Part shown: positions 7,031-13,875 of the stretch, piece by piece | How the letters are laid out: each line of letters starts with the position of its first letter | How positions within the stretch are numbered: the stretch's first letter is position 1 | IMG/VR virus record: IMGVR_UViG_3300015242_000048 | Location: 1 to 20,138 of that record | Length of the DNA stretch: 20,138 nt | Reading direction: 5' to 3' (one strand) | Origin: a virus | Made by a program: the position numbers and the translations under genes | The notes under the pieces: generated by a model | Database searches by the model: none | What the model was told of the DNA's origin: nothing | The model's input: the letters and a program-made list of their open reading frames with translations, nothing else

Positions 7031-7750
7031 CTAACTCGATAATGTTTTGTCTTGAAGTGTACGAACATATGTAGTCATACGATCAAGCACCCCTAAATCA
7101 CGCAACGTCTTGAAAATGATATTATTCTGATCATACTCCCCGCCGCGCTTGAGACCAGCAGAGCGCATGTCTTTTAGACGATCTTTCAGCATCTTGAATT
7201 TATCCAAGGATGCATTCTTCGAAATTAGATGATCAATTTGGTCGATGAATTTCTGGACCTTTGATCTGAAGGCGGATGATTCAACATCAACTACCGGAGG
7301 AGTTTCCGGTCGTGTGATCCAATGATTGTTGCGGACAGAATAGACACCTTGACTCTTTGGATGTCCCTCGGAATAATCCTGCACATATCCTTCGACCGGA
7401 AGCCCGGCGATTTTGACGTGATGCTCCAGACCCCATAGACTCTTTTTGGTTTGAAGCAACTCATCGACCAATTCACGTTTGCCCAGTTTGTTTCGGTCAA
7501 CCAGTAGATGAACATCAAGATCGCTTTTATCGGTATAATTGTAGCCAGCCGACCCACCGACCAGAATCACATCATCAATGAGGTTCGGTGGAATTTTGGC
7601 ATAGGCCGCCCATGTATCGGCAAAAGACAATATTTTGGTGCGAATCTCCGGACGAAGTTGGTCATTTTCCCACAGAACAGGATTAAGTTCCGTGTGAAAT
7701 CGTGCAGTTGTTTCAAAATCTTCAACCAAAAACCGAGCAAATTTCTTCAT
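7031..7750 (-). CDS. Pol-beta-superfamily nucleotidyltransferase-like protein
   Basis: A 239-aa protein with a clear nucleotidyltransferase core at residues 63-85. LVGGSAGYNYTDKSDLDV contains the GGS helix signature and the D-x-D metal ligands (D77, D79), followed by HLLVD. A third acid may be E120 in PVEGYVQD. The N-terminal helix MKKFARFLVEDFE and the C-terminal helical region (MLKDRLKDMRSAG) flank it. Such proteins are common in large phages, but their substrate (tRNA, protein or other RNA) is not established. It is the first gene of a minus-strand pair with the endolysin. A CTAAATA box lies only 5 bases before its ATG. Confidence 0.85.
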   Translation of the reverse strand: MKKFARFLVEDFETTARFHTELNPVLWENDQLRPEIRTKILSFADTWAAYAKIPPNLIDDVILVGGSAGYNYTDKSDLDVHLLVDRNKLGKRELVDELLQTKKSLWGLEHHVKIAGLPVEGYVQDYSEGHPKSQGVYSVRNNHWITRPETPPVVDVESSAFRSKVQKFIDQIDHLISKNASLDKFKMLKDRLKDMRSAGLKRGGEYDQNNIIFKTLRDLGVLDRMTTYVRTLQDKTLSS

Positions 7751-7755
7751 CCCAC

Positions 7756-7762
7756 TATTTAG
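7756..7762 (-). promoter_or_regulatory. Candidate late promoter box CTAAATA (minus strand)
   Basis: CTAAATA on the minus strand ends 5 bases before the ATG of the nucleotidyltransferase gene. If it is a -10 element, transcription would start about at the ATG, giving a leaderless message, or the true start codon is further in. It is one of eight intergenic boxes of this type. Confidence 0.45.
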
Positions 7763-7795
7763 GGAATCAACTCCTATTTTAAGCGATTGAAACTG

Positions 7796-7822
7796 TTGAC
7801 AAATATCAAATGCATATATATT
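7796..7822 (+). promoter_or_regulatory. sigma70-like promoter for the 7864-9061 operon
   Basis: Perfect TTGACA at 7796-7801 and TATATT at 7817-7822 (5 of 6) with a slightly short 15-base spacer. It lies in the divergent gap and fits transcription starting near 7830, ahead of AGGAGA at 7849-7854 and the ATG at 7864. Confidence 0.55.
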
Positions 7823-7863
7823 TACATGACCGGAAAGGCTTTATGCTTAGGAGAAATCTATCT

Positions 7864-8118
7864 ATGCCGAACGAATATCAGCTTGCTATCGCTGAAATCA
7901 GGCGAGCGCAAAAGCGGATCATCACGGCAAAAAAGACACTCGATAAGAGTGATGCTGTACTGACAAAATCAGCGCTTTTGTTGAAGGAAAAGGGCATTCG
8001 ACCCTACCACAAGAAGAATGCTCTCCCGGAGAACGTGATGCCGACCGCCGCGATTTCAAATTTTATCAAGGGATCGAGCTACGCCAAAAGATCGGCGAGA
8101 AGGCGGCAGCGTCAGTGA
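7864..8118 (+). CDS. Small basic protein of unknown function
   Basis: An 84-aa helical, Lys/Arg-rich protein with an N-terminal helix (NEYQLAIAEIRRAQKRI) and a strongly basic C-terminus (KRSARRRQRQ). No known domain was recognised. The frame is open further upstream, but those codons overlap the promoter at 7796-7822. The ATG at 7864 has AGGAGA 9 bases before it and is the better start. The stop overlaps the GTG start of the phosphoesterase gene (GTGA), so the two are translationally coupled. The positive charge suggests nucleic-acid binding, which is inference only. Confidence 0.7.
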   Translation: MPNEYQLAIAEIRRAQKRIITAKKTLDKSDAVLTKSALLLKEKGIRPYHKKNALPENVMPTAAISNFIKGSSYAKRSARRRQRQ

Positions 8119-8741
8119 AATTCATCGGAGACGTTCATGGACTCTACCAACAATATCATGCGATCATAAAAGAACATCCCGGAACAATTCAAGTCGGAGA
8201 TATGGGTATCGGCTTTCGCCGATGGCCGCATGGTGAATGGCAGGCCAACCCACATTTCGATCTGATGGTGGCTCAAAATGCTTGGTTCATTCCCGGTAAC
8301 CACGATAATCCCGATGTATGCCGTAACCACAAGCGGTGTATTAAGTATGGTCATGTAGAGACCACAGCAAAGGGTACGAAGATCATGTTTATCGGGGGTG
8401 CCTACTCCATCGATAAAGCACATCGTTACGAGGATTTTTCGTGGTGGCCCGGAGAGGAATTATCTCAGGCGGAGATGTGGGAAATTGCTGAGAATTATGA
8501 AAAAATCAAGCCAGATGTGATGGTGACCCATGATTGTACCATCACGACAGCGGAGGCGATGTATTTCAGTTATCATAAGTGGGATAACTCACGGACCCAG
8601 CAATTTCTACAATCTCTATGGAACACTCATAAGCCGCACACATGGATTTATGGACATCATCATAGGTCCTTCGATATGATGGTTGAAGGCACGAGATTTG
8701 TGTGTCTGAATGAATTGGAACTGAGGGAGTTTGATCTATGA
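8115..8741 (+). CDS. Calcineurin-like metallophosphoesterase
   Basis: A 208-aa two-metal phosphoesterase. All five family blocks are present: GDVHG (D6, H8), VGDMG (D29), GNHD (N62-D64), THD (H139) and GHHH (181-183). Members hydrolyse phosphoproteins, nucleotides or nucleic acids; the substrate here is unknown. It starts with GTG at 8115, overlapping the stop of the gene before it, and ends in an ATGA overlap with the zinc-ribbon gene after it. Phage phosphatases of this fold, such as the lambda enzyme, are of similar size. Confidence 0.9.
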   Translation: MKFIGDVHGLYQQYHAIIKEHPGTIQVGDMGIGFRRWPHGEWQANPHFDLMVAQNAWFIPGNHDNPDVCRNHKRCIKYGHVETTAKGTKIMFIGGAYSIDKAHRYEDFSWWPGEELSQAEMWEIAENYEKIKPDVMVTHDCTITTAEAMYFSYHKWDNSRTQQFLQSLWNTHKPHTWIYGHHHRSFDMMVEGTRFVCLNELELREFDL

Positions 8742-9061
8742 AATCCACCAATAACATGGAATTGAAGCACACGCTCAAATGTTCAAAATGTGGTGATGCC
8801 AATGACATGGCCACTGGCGTTACATTTCCCGGCGAAGAGGAAGTTATGAGTCCGGGTGAAGGCGATATATCGATTTGTTCAGGATGTGGTCACCTGATGA
8901 CTTTCACCAAACAATCAGGGAAGCTTATGCTCCGAGAAGCTACTCCGGATGAACTACGCGAAGCATTCGCTGATGCTCGCGTAGCTGCCATACTTCGATC
9001 CCGGGTACTATCTGGCTCTACCGTGAAAGAACGTCTTGATAGGGCGCTGAAGATTCATTAG
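8738..9061 (+). CDS. Zinc-ribbon protein of unknown function
   Basis: A 107-aa protein with a four-cysteine zinc ribbon: CSKC (residues 15-18) and CSGC (47-50) separated by an acidic, Gly-rich loop. The C-terminal half is helical (TPDELREAFADARVAAIL). It starts in an ATGA overlap with the phosphoesterase gene; an internal in-frame ATG at 8756 is an alternative. Its 3' end overlaps the convergent holin gene by 4 bases. The family is seen in other phages without a known role. A nucleic-acid or protein contact role is the usual guess for such ribbons. Confidence 0.75.
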   Translation: MKSTNNMELKHTLKCSKCGDANDMATGVTFPGEEEVMSPGEGDISICSGCGHLMTFTKQSGKLMLREATPDELREAFADARVAAILRSRVLSGSTVKERLDRALKIH

Positions 9062-9525
9062 CGGCGAATGGCCTTGATTGCAGCCACGACACCTACGGCT
9101 GCGGAAGCGCCAATGAAAAAGGATTGAAAAATTGCCAATTCAACCGTTCCCCATGGTTCAGGAAGGGCAGGAATATGCCATGAGCCAACTTGATGCTGAA
9201 CAATCCATGGTATCCACCATCCCGCCTCCCAATCGATAACCCACCGCGAAGAATCAAGCACAACTTGCCATTCATGCCATACGAATGGAATCAGTATCAA
9301 GGCCATGAAAATCGTCATCGGCCCCCAATTCCCTTCCTTCATTCTGATTTGAGCATTTAGCTCATCGGCCTTGGTCGCCGCTGCGAGCCCCCCCGCTGCA
9401 ATGGTACCCATGGTTTGTGTATCCACGATATGGGTTTGCAGTTGAGCATCGACGCGTTTGTTTAGAAAATCAAAAACTGGCCCAATTATACCTTTCAGAA
9501 ACCCGAAAACCAACTCCCAGATCAT
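9058..9525 (-). CDS. Probable holin (GTA-type 3-TM holin family)
   Basis: A 155-aa membrane protein. An amphipathic N-terminus (WELVFGFLKGIIGPVFDFL) is followed by a soluble helix region rich in Ala and Lys, a hydrophobic segment after NWGPMTIFMALILIP, a Trp-rich amphipathic stretch (about residues 96-125), and a last hydrophobic segment (FQSFFIGASAAVGVVAAI) ending in basic residues. The order resembles the three-segment holin family of gene transfer agents in alphaproteobacteria. As a holin it would permeabilise the inner membrane and release the GH19 endolysin. The ribosome-binding site is AAGGGAGA and a CTAAATA box lies 22 bases upstream. Confidence 0.65.
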   Translation of the reverse strand: MIWELVFGFLKGIIGPVFDFLNKRVDAQLQTHIVDTQTMGTIAAGGLAAATKADELNAQIRMKEGNWGPMTIFMALILIPFVWHEWQVVLDSSRWVIDWEAGWWIPWIVQHQVGSWHIPALPEPWGTVELAIFQSFFIGASAAVGVVAAIKAIRR

Positions 9526-9547
9526 GATGTCTCCCTTGCGTTTCCTG

Positions 9548-9554
9548 TATTTAG
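9548..9554 (-). promoter_or_regulatory. Candidate late promoter box CTAAATA (minus strand, holin)
   Basis: CTAAATA on the minus strand, 22 bases before the holin ATG and with the ribosome-binding site in between. Lysis genes are late in T4-like phages, so this is one of the most natural members of the set. Confidence 0.6.
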
Positions 9555-9590
9555 CTCTATATCGTATGAGATATTGATCAGGAGGATCGT

Positions 9591-9845
9591 GTGTCAGAGA
9601 CCATTACAAAAACCCATAATATCAATGCTCAATTAAAATCGATTGTCGAAAGGATTGAGCGGTTGGAAGAGGAGAAGCATGGTATCGGTGATGATATCAA
9701 GGATGTGTATTCCGAAGCTAAGGGAAATGGCTTTGATGTCCGTACACTCAGAAAAATCATCGTTTTGCGTAAACTTGATGCCAACTCCCGTCAGGAGCAG
9801 GAAACAATCCTAGAAACTTATATGACCGCTCTTGGAATGGTCTGA
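9591..9845 (+). CDS. GapR-like (DUF2312) DNA-binding protein
   Basis: An 84-aa protein that matches the whole GapR/DUF2312 family. It contains [23 protein letters not shown]-type helix sequence, then [16 protein letters not shown] and VLRKLD, ending in [15 protein letters not shown]. In Caulobacter, GapR forms rings on overtwisted DNA and supports topoisomerase action and replication. A phage copy could guide phage DNA topology or compete with the host protein (inference). It starts with GTG at 9591, with AGGAGG 5 bases upstream, and its stop overlaps the glycosyltransferase start (TGATG). The family is characteristic of alphaproteobacteria and helps place the host. Confidence 0.88.
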   Translation: MSETITKTHNINAQLKSIVERIERLEEEKHGIGDDIKDVYSEAKGNGFDVRTLRKIIVLRKLDANSRQEQETILETYMTALGMV

Positions 9846-10831
9846 TGGGTATTGCATGGCACGATGATTCTGCGAAATCCAATGGTGGAACTGAACGACT
9901 GGGACGCCAACTTGAATCATTTGTTGATCCCAAGCTATTAGAGGAATTTCAGATTGTCATTTCTCGGAAGCGGACGGAACTCGATGAGTCAAAGCTTCGA
10001 CTCTTTTGGGCTCATGATCTTTCAGAAGATCCTGAATCATCCCATCTTGCGAATGGTGGTTGGCGAAAATATCACCGACTGATTTTCGTATCGCATTTCC
10101 AGATGCAGGCCTATATCCGGAAATTTGATATTCCATGGTCGCGATGTCAGGTTTTACAAAACGCCATTGTTCCATTGACTCCTAATCCCAATAAGGAGAT
10201 TTCCACGATCCGGTTAGTCTATCACTCGACTCCCCATCGGGGCCTGAATATTTTATTGCCAGTGTTTGACAAACTCTGTGAAACGAATAAGGATATTCAT
10301 CTTGATGTGTTTTCATCATTCCGACTCTATGGGTGGGAAGATAATGACAAGCATTATCAAGAACTATTCGATGCAATGGATAAAAATCCTAATGTGACGA
10401 ATCATGGCACTGTAAGCAATGATCAGATAAGGGAGGCGCTTCAAAATTCTCACATTTTTGCCTATCCATCAACGTGGCAAGAAACCTCATGTTTATGCTT
10501 GATGGAATCGATGTCTGCCGGTTTGTTGTGTGTGCATCCTACACTGGGGGCACTACCAGAAACCGGAGCTAATTGGACCATGCTCTATCAATGGGATGAA
10601 ACACCAAATAAGCATGCCGGTATCTTCTACCAATCACTCGACACCGCAATTCGACTGATCCGGGATAATCAAGAAAAAACACACGGTCAGTTGGCAAGCC
10701 AGAGGGCCTATACAAATGTCTTCTATTCGTGGGATCTTAGAAAGCTTCAATGGAATGCTCTTCTCCAGTCGATGCTGGATGAGCCAAGGGAATTTGAAAA
10801 GGAGAAAGCCTACTTCAACTACAGGGCCTGA
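9845..10831 (+). CDS. GT4-type glycosyltransferase (GT-B fold)
   Basis: A 328-aa glycosyltransferase that would transfer a sugar from an activated nucleotide donor. The C-terminal donor domain is clear: LVYHSTPHRGLNILLPVF opens it, NHGTVSNDQI is the typical G-V-S-interval, and AYPSTWQETSCLCLMESM with SAGLLCVHPTLGALPE is the E-x7-E sugar-nucleotide loop. The N-terminal part is short for a GT-B enzyme; SNGGTERLGRQL resembles the usual start. The acceptor could be DNA, virion protein or a host glycan. Together with the FkbM and GNAT genes it forms a modification-type gene set. It is coupled to the GapR-like gene by a TGATG overlap. Confidence 0.87.
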   Translation: MGIAWHDDSAKSNGGTERLGRQLESFVDPKLLEEFQIVISRKRTELDESKLRLFWAHDLSEDPESSHLANGGWRKYHRLIFVSHFQMQAYIRKFDIPWSRCQVLQNAIVPLTPNPNKEISTIRLVYHSTPHRGLNILLPVFDKLCETNKDIHLDVFSSFRLYGWEDNDKHYQELFDAMDKNPNVTNHGTVSNDQIREALQNSHIFAYPSTWQETSCLCLMESMSAGLLCVHPTLGALPETGANWTMLYQWDETPNKHAGIFYQSLDTAIRLIRDNQEKTHGQLASQRAYTNVFYSWDLRKLQWNALLQSMLDEPREFEKEKAYFNYRA

Positions 10832-10837
10832 GTTATG

Positions 10838-10844
10838 ATAAATA
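10838..10844 (+). promoter_or_regulatory. Candidate late promoter box ATAAATA
   Basis: ATAAATA directly after the glycosyltransferase stop and 26 bases before the ATG at 10871, with GGGGA between. The spacing matches the boxes at 18087 and 19478. It supports 10871 rather than 10835 as the start codon, because 10835 would overlap the box. Confidence 0.6.
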
Positions 10845-10870
10845 CTATGCAAACACTTGGGGAACCTGAA

Positions 10871-11260
10871 ATGGCTGAGAATGATCCAAAGGAAAGCAAT
10901 GTTGTGCTATTTCCCGGATTTTCGAAAAATCGACCACCACAGTCTATCGAGGAGATATGTCGAACCGTTGAGTTGGCCAAAACAGTAAGAATAGAGGAAA
11001 CTACCGAAGTCGCGATCCTCAACCTATTTGAAGACCTATTCAATAATGGTTTCGACTTTACTGATCGCGAAGATGCAAATAAGAATATGGCCATCCTGAT
11101 CGAAACTTTGAAGGCGCTATTATGCAAGCATGATGGTATCGAACATTCATTCCATATGCTTGCGGAACAATATTTCATGGAAGACCCCATGGGGGACTTA
11201 TTTTTTGTCGATACCGTAAAAGTTGAACCTTCGGATATTGATGAAGGGAGTGGTTGTTAA
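10871..11260 (+). CDS. Conserved T4-like phage protein of unknown function
   Basis: A 129-aa protein. The N-terminus carries SNVVLFPGFSKNRPPQSIEE, a pattern I recognise from hypothetical proteins of T4-like phages, followed by a helical domain (AILNLFEDLFNNGFDF, MAILIETLKALLCKHDGIEHSF) and an acidic C-terminus. No catalytic motif is visible. I chose ATG 10871 for its GGGGA site and upstream ATAAATA box; an ATG at 10835 is in frame but lies inside that box. It precedes RNase H by 11 bases, so both are probably co-transcribed. Confidence 0.8.
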   Translation: MAENDPKESNVVLFPGFSKNRPPQSIEEICRTVELAKTVRIEETTEVAILNLFEDLFNNGFDFTDREDANKNMAILIETLKALLCKHDGIEHSFHMLAEQYFMEDPMGDLFFVDTVKVEPSDIDEGSGC

Positions 11261-11271
11261 CCTCATAGATT

Positions 11272-12129
11272 ATGATTATCGTTGATTACTCGGGCATTAT
11301 GTATAGTAGTGTCACGGCCCAGATTGGGTATGATCCAGAAATTGGTGCAGCTATCGATGAGGGCCTGATTAGGCACACGATCCTGAACACCATTCGCTAT
11401 AACAATCGCGAATTTCGTCAGAAATTTGGCGAATTGGTTCTGGTATTTGATTCATCAACCTACTGGCGCAAGTCGGTGTTCCCAAATTACAAGATTCGAC
11501 GTAAGAAGGCACGTGATGAATCCATGATAGATTGGGAATTGGTTTTTTCCACCACGAAGAAGGTCAAGGGCGAAATCATCGATCATTTCCCCTACCGAAC
11601 GTTCGAGGTAGGAGAGGCTGAGGCTGATGATGTGATTGCCGAGTTGGTTCGGATTCATCACAATGAGCAAATTCTCATTATCTCCACCGACCAAGATCTT
11701 ATCCAGCTTCAGGATGAATTGGGAGATCGTATCACCCAGTATGATCCTGTACGCAAACGTTATCTCACACATCCGAGCCCATCGACATTCCTGCTTGAGA
11801 AAATCATCAAGGGAGATGCCGGGGATGATGTGCCCAATGTCATGATGCCGGATGATACCTTTATTCAAGGTATCCGACAGAAGCCGATTACAGCCAAGCG
11901 GCTAGAGGAATTTGGTCGTGATCTGCCTAATGGTATCGGTACCGAGGAGCATCTGCAAAATTTCAAGCGGAATGATCTTCTCATCAATTTAAACCGTATT
12001 CCAGAGGATATTCGTCGTGGGGTTCGCAAAATTTATGCGCAACCCAACACCAAGACAAAAAAGCATTTGACTAATTATTTCGTAAAGAATCGATTGAAGA
12101 ATCTTTACGAAGGGATCGCTGATTTTTAA
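11272..12129 (+). CDS. rnh: T4-type RNase H / 5'-3' exonuclease (FEN-like)
   Basis: A 285-aa flap-endonuclease-family enzyme like T4 RNase H, which removes RNA primers and adjacent DNA from lagging-strand fragments. Metal-binding acids are spread in the expected order: IIVDYSG (D4), LVFDSSTYWRK, EAEADDVIAEL, ISTDQDLIQL, and the helix-hairpin-helix region with KGDAGDDVPN. YKIRRKKARDES is the basic arch or bridge region. Length is near that of T4 Rnh (305 aa). The ribosome-binding site is weak, which suggests coupling to the gene before it. It works with the primase encoded at the window start. Confidence 0.92.
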   Translation: MIIVDYSGIMYSSVTAQIGYDPEIGAAIDEGLIRHTILNTIRYNNREFRQKFGELVLVFDSSTYWRKSVFPNYKIRRKKARDESMIDWELVFSTTKKVKGEIIDHFPYRTFEVGEAEADDVIAELVRIHHNEQILIISTDQDLIQLQDELGDRITQYDPVRKRYLTHPSPSTFLLEKIIKGDAGDDVPNVMMPDDTFIQGIRQKPITAKRLEEFGRDLPNGIGTEEHLQNFKRNDLLINLNRIPEDIRRGVRKIYAQPNTKTKKHLTNYFVKNRLKNLYEGIADF

Positions 12130-12142
12130 AAGGAATATTTTT

Positions 12143-12748
12143 ATGGAAGGGGATATTGTGCGTAAGGGGATCGCGGAAATTTTAGGCGAGGCTGCCAAAG
12201 AAAAAAAGAATGAAAACAAGGTTGCAGTGCTGACCATGAATGATAGTCCGCAACTACGCAAGATGATCAAGTATATTCTTGATCCGGAAGTTGTGTGGTG
12301 GGATATGCTCAAGGGCACTCCCGCGCCCTACAATCCAAATAAATATCTGGATGCAGAGGGTCGTTTATTTCAGGAAATTCGCTTAATTTATATGTTCGTT
12401 GAGTCAGGCGATGACTGGATCGGTCTCAAACAAGATCAGTATCTGACACGAATGGGACTTCAGAAGAATCCTCGCAAGAGAGAGCGTATTTGGATTCAAT
12501 TGCTGGAAAGCATCACACCAGAGGATGCCCTGCTTCTATGTGCAGCACCACAAAAGCAATTTCCATTCAAGGGACTTACACGGAAAATCATTGATGAAGC
12601 ATTCCCGGGACTATTAAGTCCTGAGAATCTATCGAATGGACAGGTGGTTCCACCACCGATATTGGCAGATCAGATGGAACCAGCACATGGAATTCCACCA
12701 CAAATTGCTAATCCGGTGGAAGTTGATATCGACGAAATTCTTAAGTAG
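12143..12748 (+). CDS. DUF6433-type conserved phage protein
   Basis: A 201-aa protein that I recognise as the DUF6433 family of T4-like phages. Features are LTMNDSPQLRKMIKYILDP near residues 30-50, the PAPYNPNKY segment, an LFQEIRLIYMFVESGDDW block, a basic RKRERIWIQLLESI helix and the closing FPFKGLTRKIIDEAFPG. A Pro-rich linker and acidic end (EVDIDEILK) follow. Function is unknown; it is usually found near replication or virion-associated genes. It starts 13 bases after RNase H with AAAGGA upstream and belongs to the same operon. Confidence 0.82.
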   Translation: MEGDIVRKGIAEILGEAAKEKKNENKVAVLTMNDSPQLRKMIKYILDPEVVWWDMLKGTPAPYNPNKYLDAEGRLFQEIRLIYMFVESGDDWIGLKQDQYLTRMGLQKNPRKRERIWIQLLESITPEDALLLCAAPQKQFPFKGLTRKIIDEAFPGLLSPENLSNGQVVPPPILADQMEPAHGIPPQIANPVEVDIDEILK

Positions 12749-12759
12749 GGGGAAAGGAC

Positions 12760-12906
12760 GTGGGTAAGTCCAAGCATAGCTATGATTATGATGATGAAGA
12801 AGAATTCGATTTAGCAGAACGTGATCGTAATCAGAGAGAAACGCGTCAACGCCGCCGCAAAGAAAAACAGAAGGCGTTGGATCCACAGAAGGAGGATTTG
12901 GAATGA
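12760..12906 (+). CDS. Small highly charged protein
   Basis: A 48-aa protein starting with GTG at 12760 and preceded by AAAGGA. The N-terminus is acidic (YDYDDEEEFD), the rest strongly basic (ETRQRRRKEKQKA), so it is probably unstructured or helical. The stop overlaps the ATG of the next gene (ATGA). Similar short charged proteins follow DUF6433 genes in T4-like phages as far as I recall. No function is known. Confidence 0.7.
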   Translation: MGKSKHSYDYDDEEEFDLAERDRNQRETRQRRRKEKQKALDPQKEDLE

Positions 12907-13088
12907 GTGATTGGTTACCAAATGATCCTAATAAAGGTGTTCCAATTTCTGAATTGATGAAAAAGCATGGTGGCTTTAAGACTATTGTTGAGAAGAAAGA
13001 CTGGTTTGATGACACTGCAAAGCCACGCAAGAAGAAAAATGAATCAGATTTCGATCCCGATCCGGAGGTAAAGGATGGCGATTTATAA
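12903..13088 (+). CDS. Small protein of unknown function
   Basis: A 61-aa hydrophilic protein with a lysine cluster (KPRKKKNES) and an acidic end. GGAGGATTTGGA upstream (12891 onward) gives a good ribosome-binding site. It is bounded by overlaps on both sides (4 bases with the previous gene, 14 with the next), which supports it being a real, co-translated gene. No domain was recognised. Confidence 0.7.
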   Translation: MSDWLPNDPNKGVPISELMKKHGGFKTIVEKKDWFDDTAKPRKKKNESDFDPDPEVKDGDL

Positions 13089-13308
13089 TTTCCGGAACAG
13101 GAAGTCTGGAAAGATTACTGAATTTTCAGGAAGCATTGCTGAAGCAGAGGCTCATGAAAAGGATCATCCTAACCTTGAATGGATGTGTGGTTCCCCAGCC
13201 ATAGGAGATTCATTTCGAGTAGGTCTCCAAAAACCAACCGATGGATTTCGTGATCGATTGAAGGACATCAAGAAGAGTCATTATAAATCTAACATCAATA
13301 CGTGGTAG
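13075..13308 (+). CDS. FmdB-like small phage protein lacking zinc cysteines
   Basis: A 77-aa protein that begins like the FmdB zinc-ribbon family (MAIYNFRNRKSGKITEF) and ends with PTDGFRDRLKDIKKSH, a pattern common to a conserved T4-like phage protein. The paired cysteines expected of a true zinc ribbon are missing; only C38 is present. It is therefore a zinc-free relative at best. Its start lies within the previous gene with GGAGG and AAAGG upstream. Function is unknown. Confidence 0.72.
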   Translation: MAIYNFRNRKSGKITEFSGSIAEAEAHEKDHPNLEWMCGSPAIGDSFRVGLQKPTDGFRDRLKDIKKSHYKSNINTW

Positions 13309-13343
13309 AGGAATACCATCAAATTTTTTCTTATCTCGGGGGG

Positions 13344-13350
13344 ATAAATA
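13344..13350 (+). promoter_or_regulatory. Candidate late promoter box ATAAATA
   Basis: ATAAATA after a GGGGGG run in the 86-base gap between the FmdB-like gene and the metalloprotease-like gene, 44 bases before the ATG at 13395. The spacing is longer than at the other boxes, so this is a weaker member of the set. Confidence 0.5.
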
Positions 13351-13394
13351 GCAGGTTGCTATGATCATTTTTTCTTTGACTGAGGGATTGGTCC

Positions 13395-13823
13395 ATGCAT
13401 TTATCACCGGGCGAAGCCCAATTTGCATTTCAATGGTTTCTTAATCGACTGATTCCCGATCAGGTTGAAAAACTTGATCTTGCAATCTATGTTAGAAAAA
13501 TGGATATTGATTCTGGACGATGTTGGGCCTATCAGGATCATCCACGAAAATTTATTGTTGTGGTCAATTCTAAAAATAATTATCATAAAATGATTAGTTC
13601 AATCGCACACGAATGCGTTCATATTGAACAGTATGTCACCGGCAAGCTTAAGAAGATATGGAGAGATGACAGGGCTAAGCATGCTCTGTGGCGCAAGAAA
13701 ATTTTTGTAGAGACCTATGAGGGTCGAACCTATCGTGATTCTCCATGGGAAAAGGATGCAAGGGTACGAGAAAAAAAGCTGATGTGCGCCTATCTTCGAT
13801 TTAAGAAACGATCATCCACTTGA
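13395..13823 (+). CDS. HExxH metalloprotease-like protein (zincin type)
   Basis: A 142-aa protein with a zinc-protease signature AHECVHIEQYVTG (H72-E73-xx-H76) in a helix after a hydrophobic strand (RKFIVVVNS). A downstream PWEKDAR (E119) is a plausible third ligand, as in small phage SprT-like or zincin proteins. N- and C-terminal parts are basic. It may process a phage or host protein; the target is unknown. The GAGGG upstream of 13395 is a fair ribosome-binding site. A perfect -35 promoter for the next gene begins at its stop codon. Confidence 0.75.
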   Translation: MHLSPGEAQFAFQWFLNRLIPDQVEKLDLAIYVRKMDIDSGRCWAYQDHPRKFIVVVNSKNNYHKMISSIAHECVHIEQYVTGKLKKIWRDDRAKHALWRKKIFVETYEGRTYRDSPWEKDARVREKKLMCAYLRFKKRSST

Positions 13824-13848
13824 CATTTTGAAAGATGTGTGTTACTAT
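13820..13848 (+). promoter_or_regulatory. sigma70-type promoter
   Basis: TTGACA (13820-13825), a 17-base spacer and TACTAT (13843-13848, 4 of 6). Predicted start near 13855, leaving a leader of about 20 bases with GGGAGA before the ATG at 13876. It overlaps the stop codon of the metalloprotease-like gene. Confidence 0.65.
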
Positions 13849-13875
13849 GATTGGTCATGATGGGAGAACATGATC

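Noticed and set aside
7810-7863. Upstream start for the gene at 7864
   Set aside because: These codons lie on the -10 and predicted start of the promoter at 7796, and the ATG at 7864 has an ideal AGGAGA.
10835-10870. ATG at 10835 as start of the next gene
   Set aside because: It overlaps the ATAAATA box and has no ribosome-binding site, whereas 10871 has GGGGA.
13360-13443. 27-codon ORF in the gap before the metalloprotease-like gene
   Set aside because: It has only a weak ribosome-binding site, no homology-like pattern, and overlaps the clear gene in another frame.
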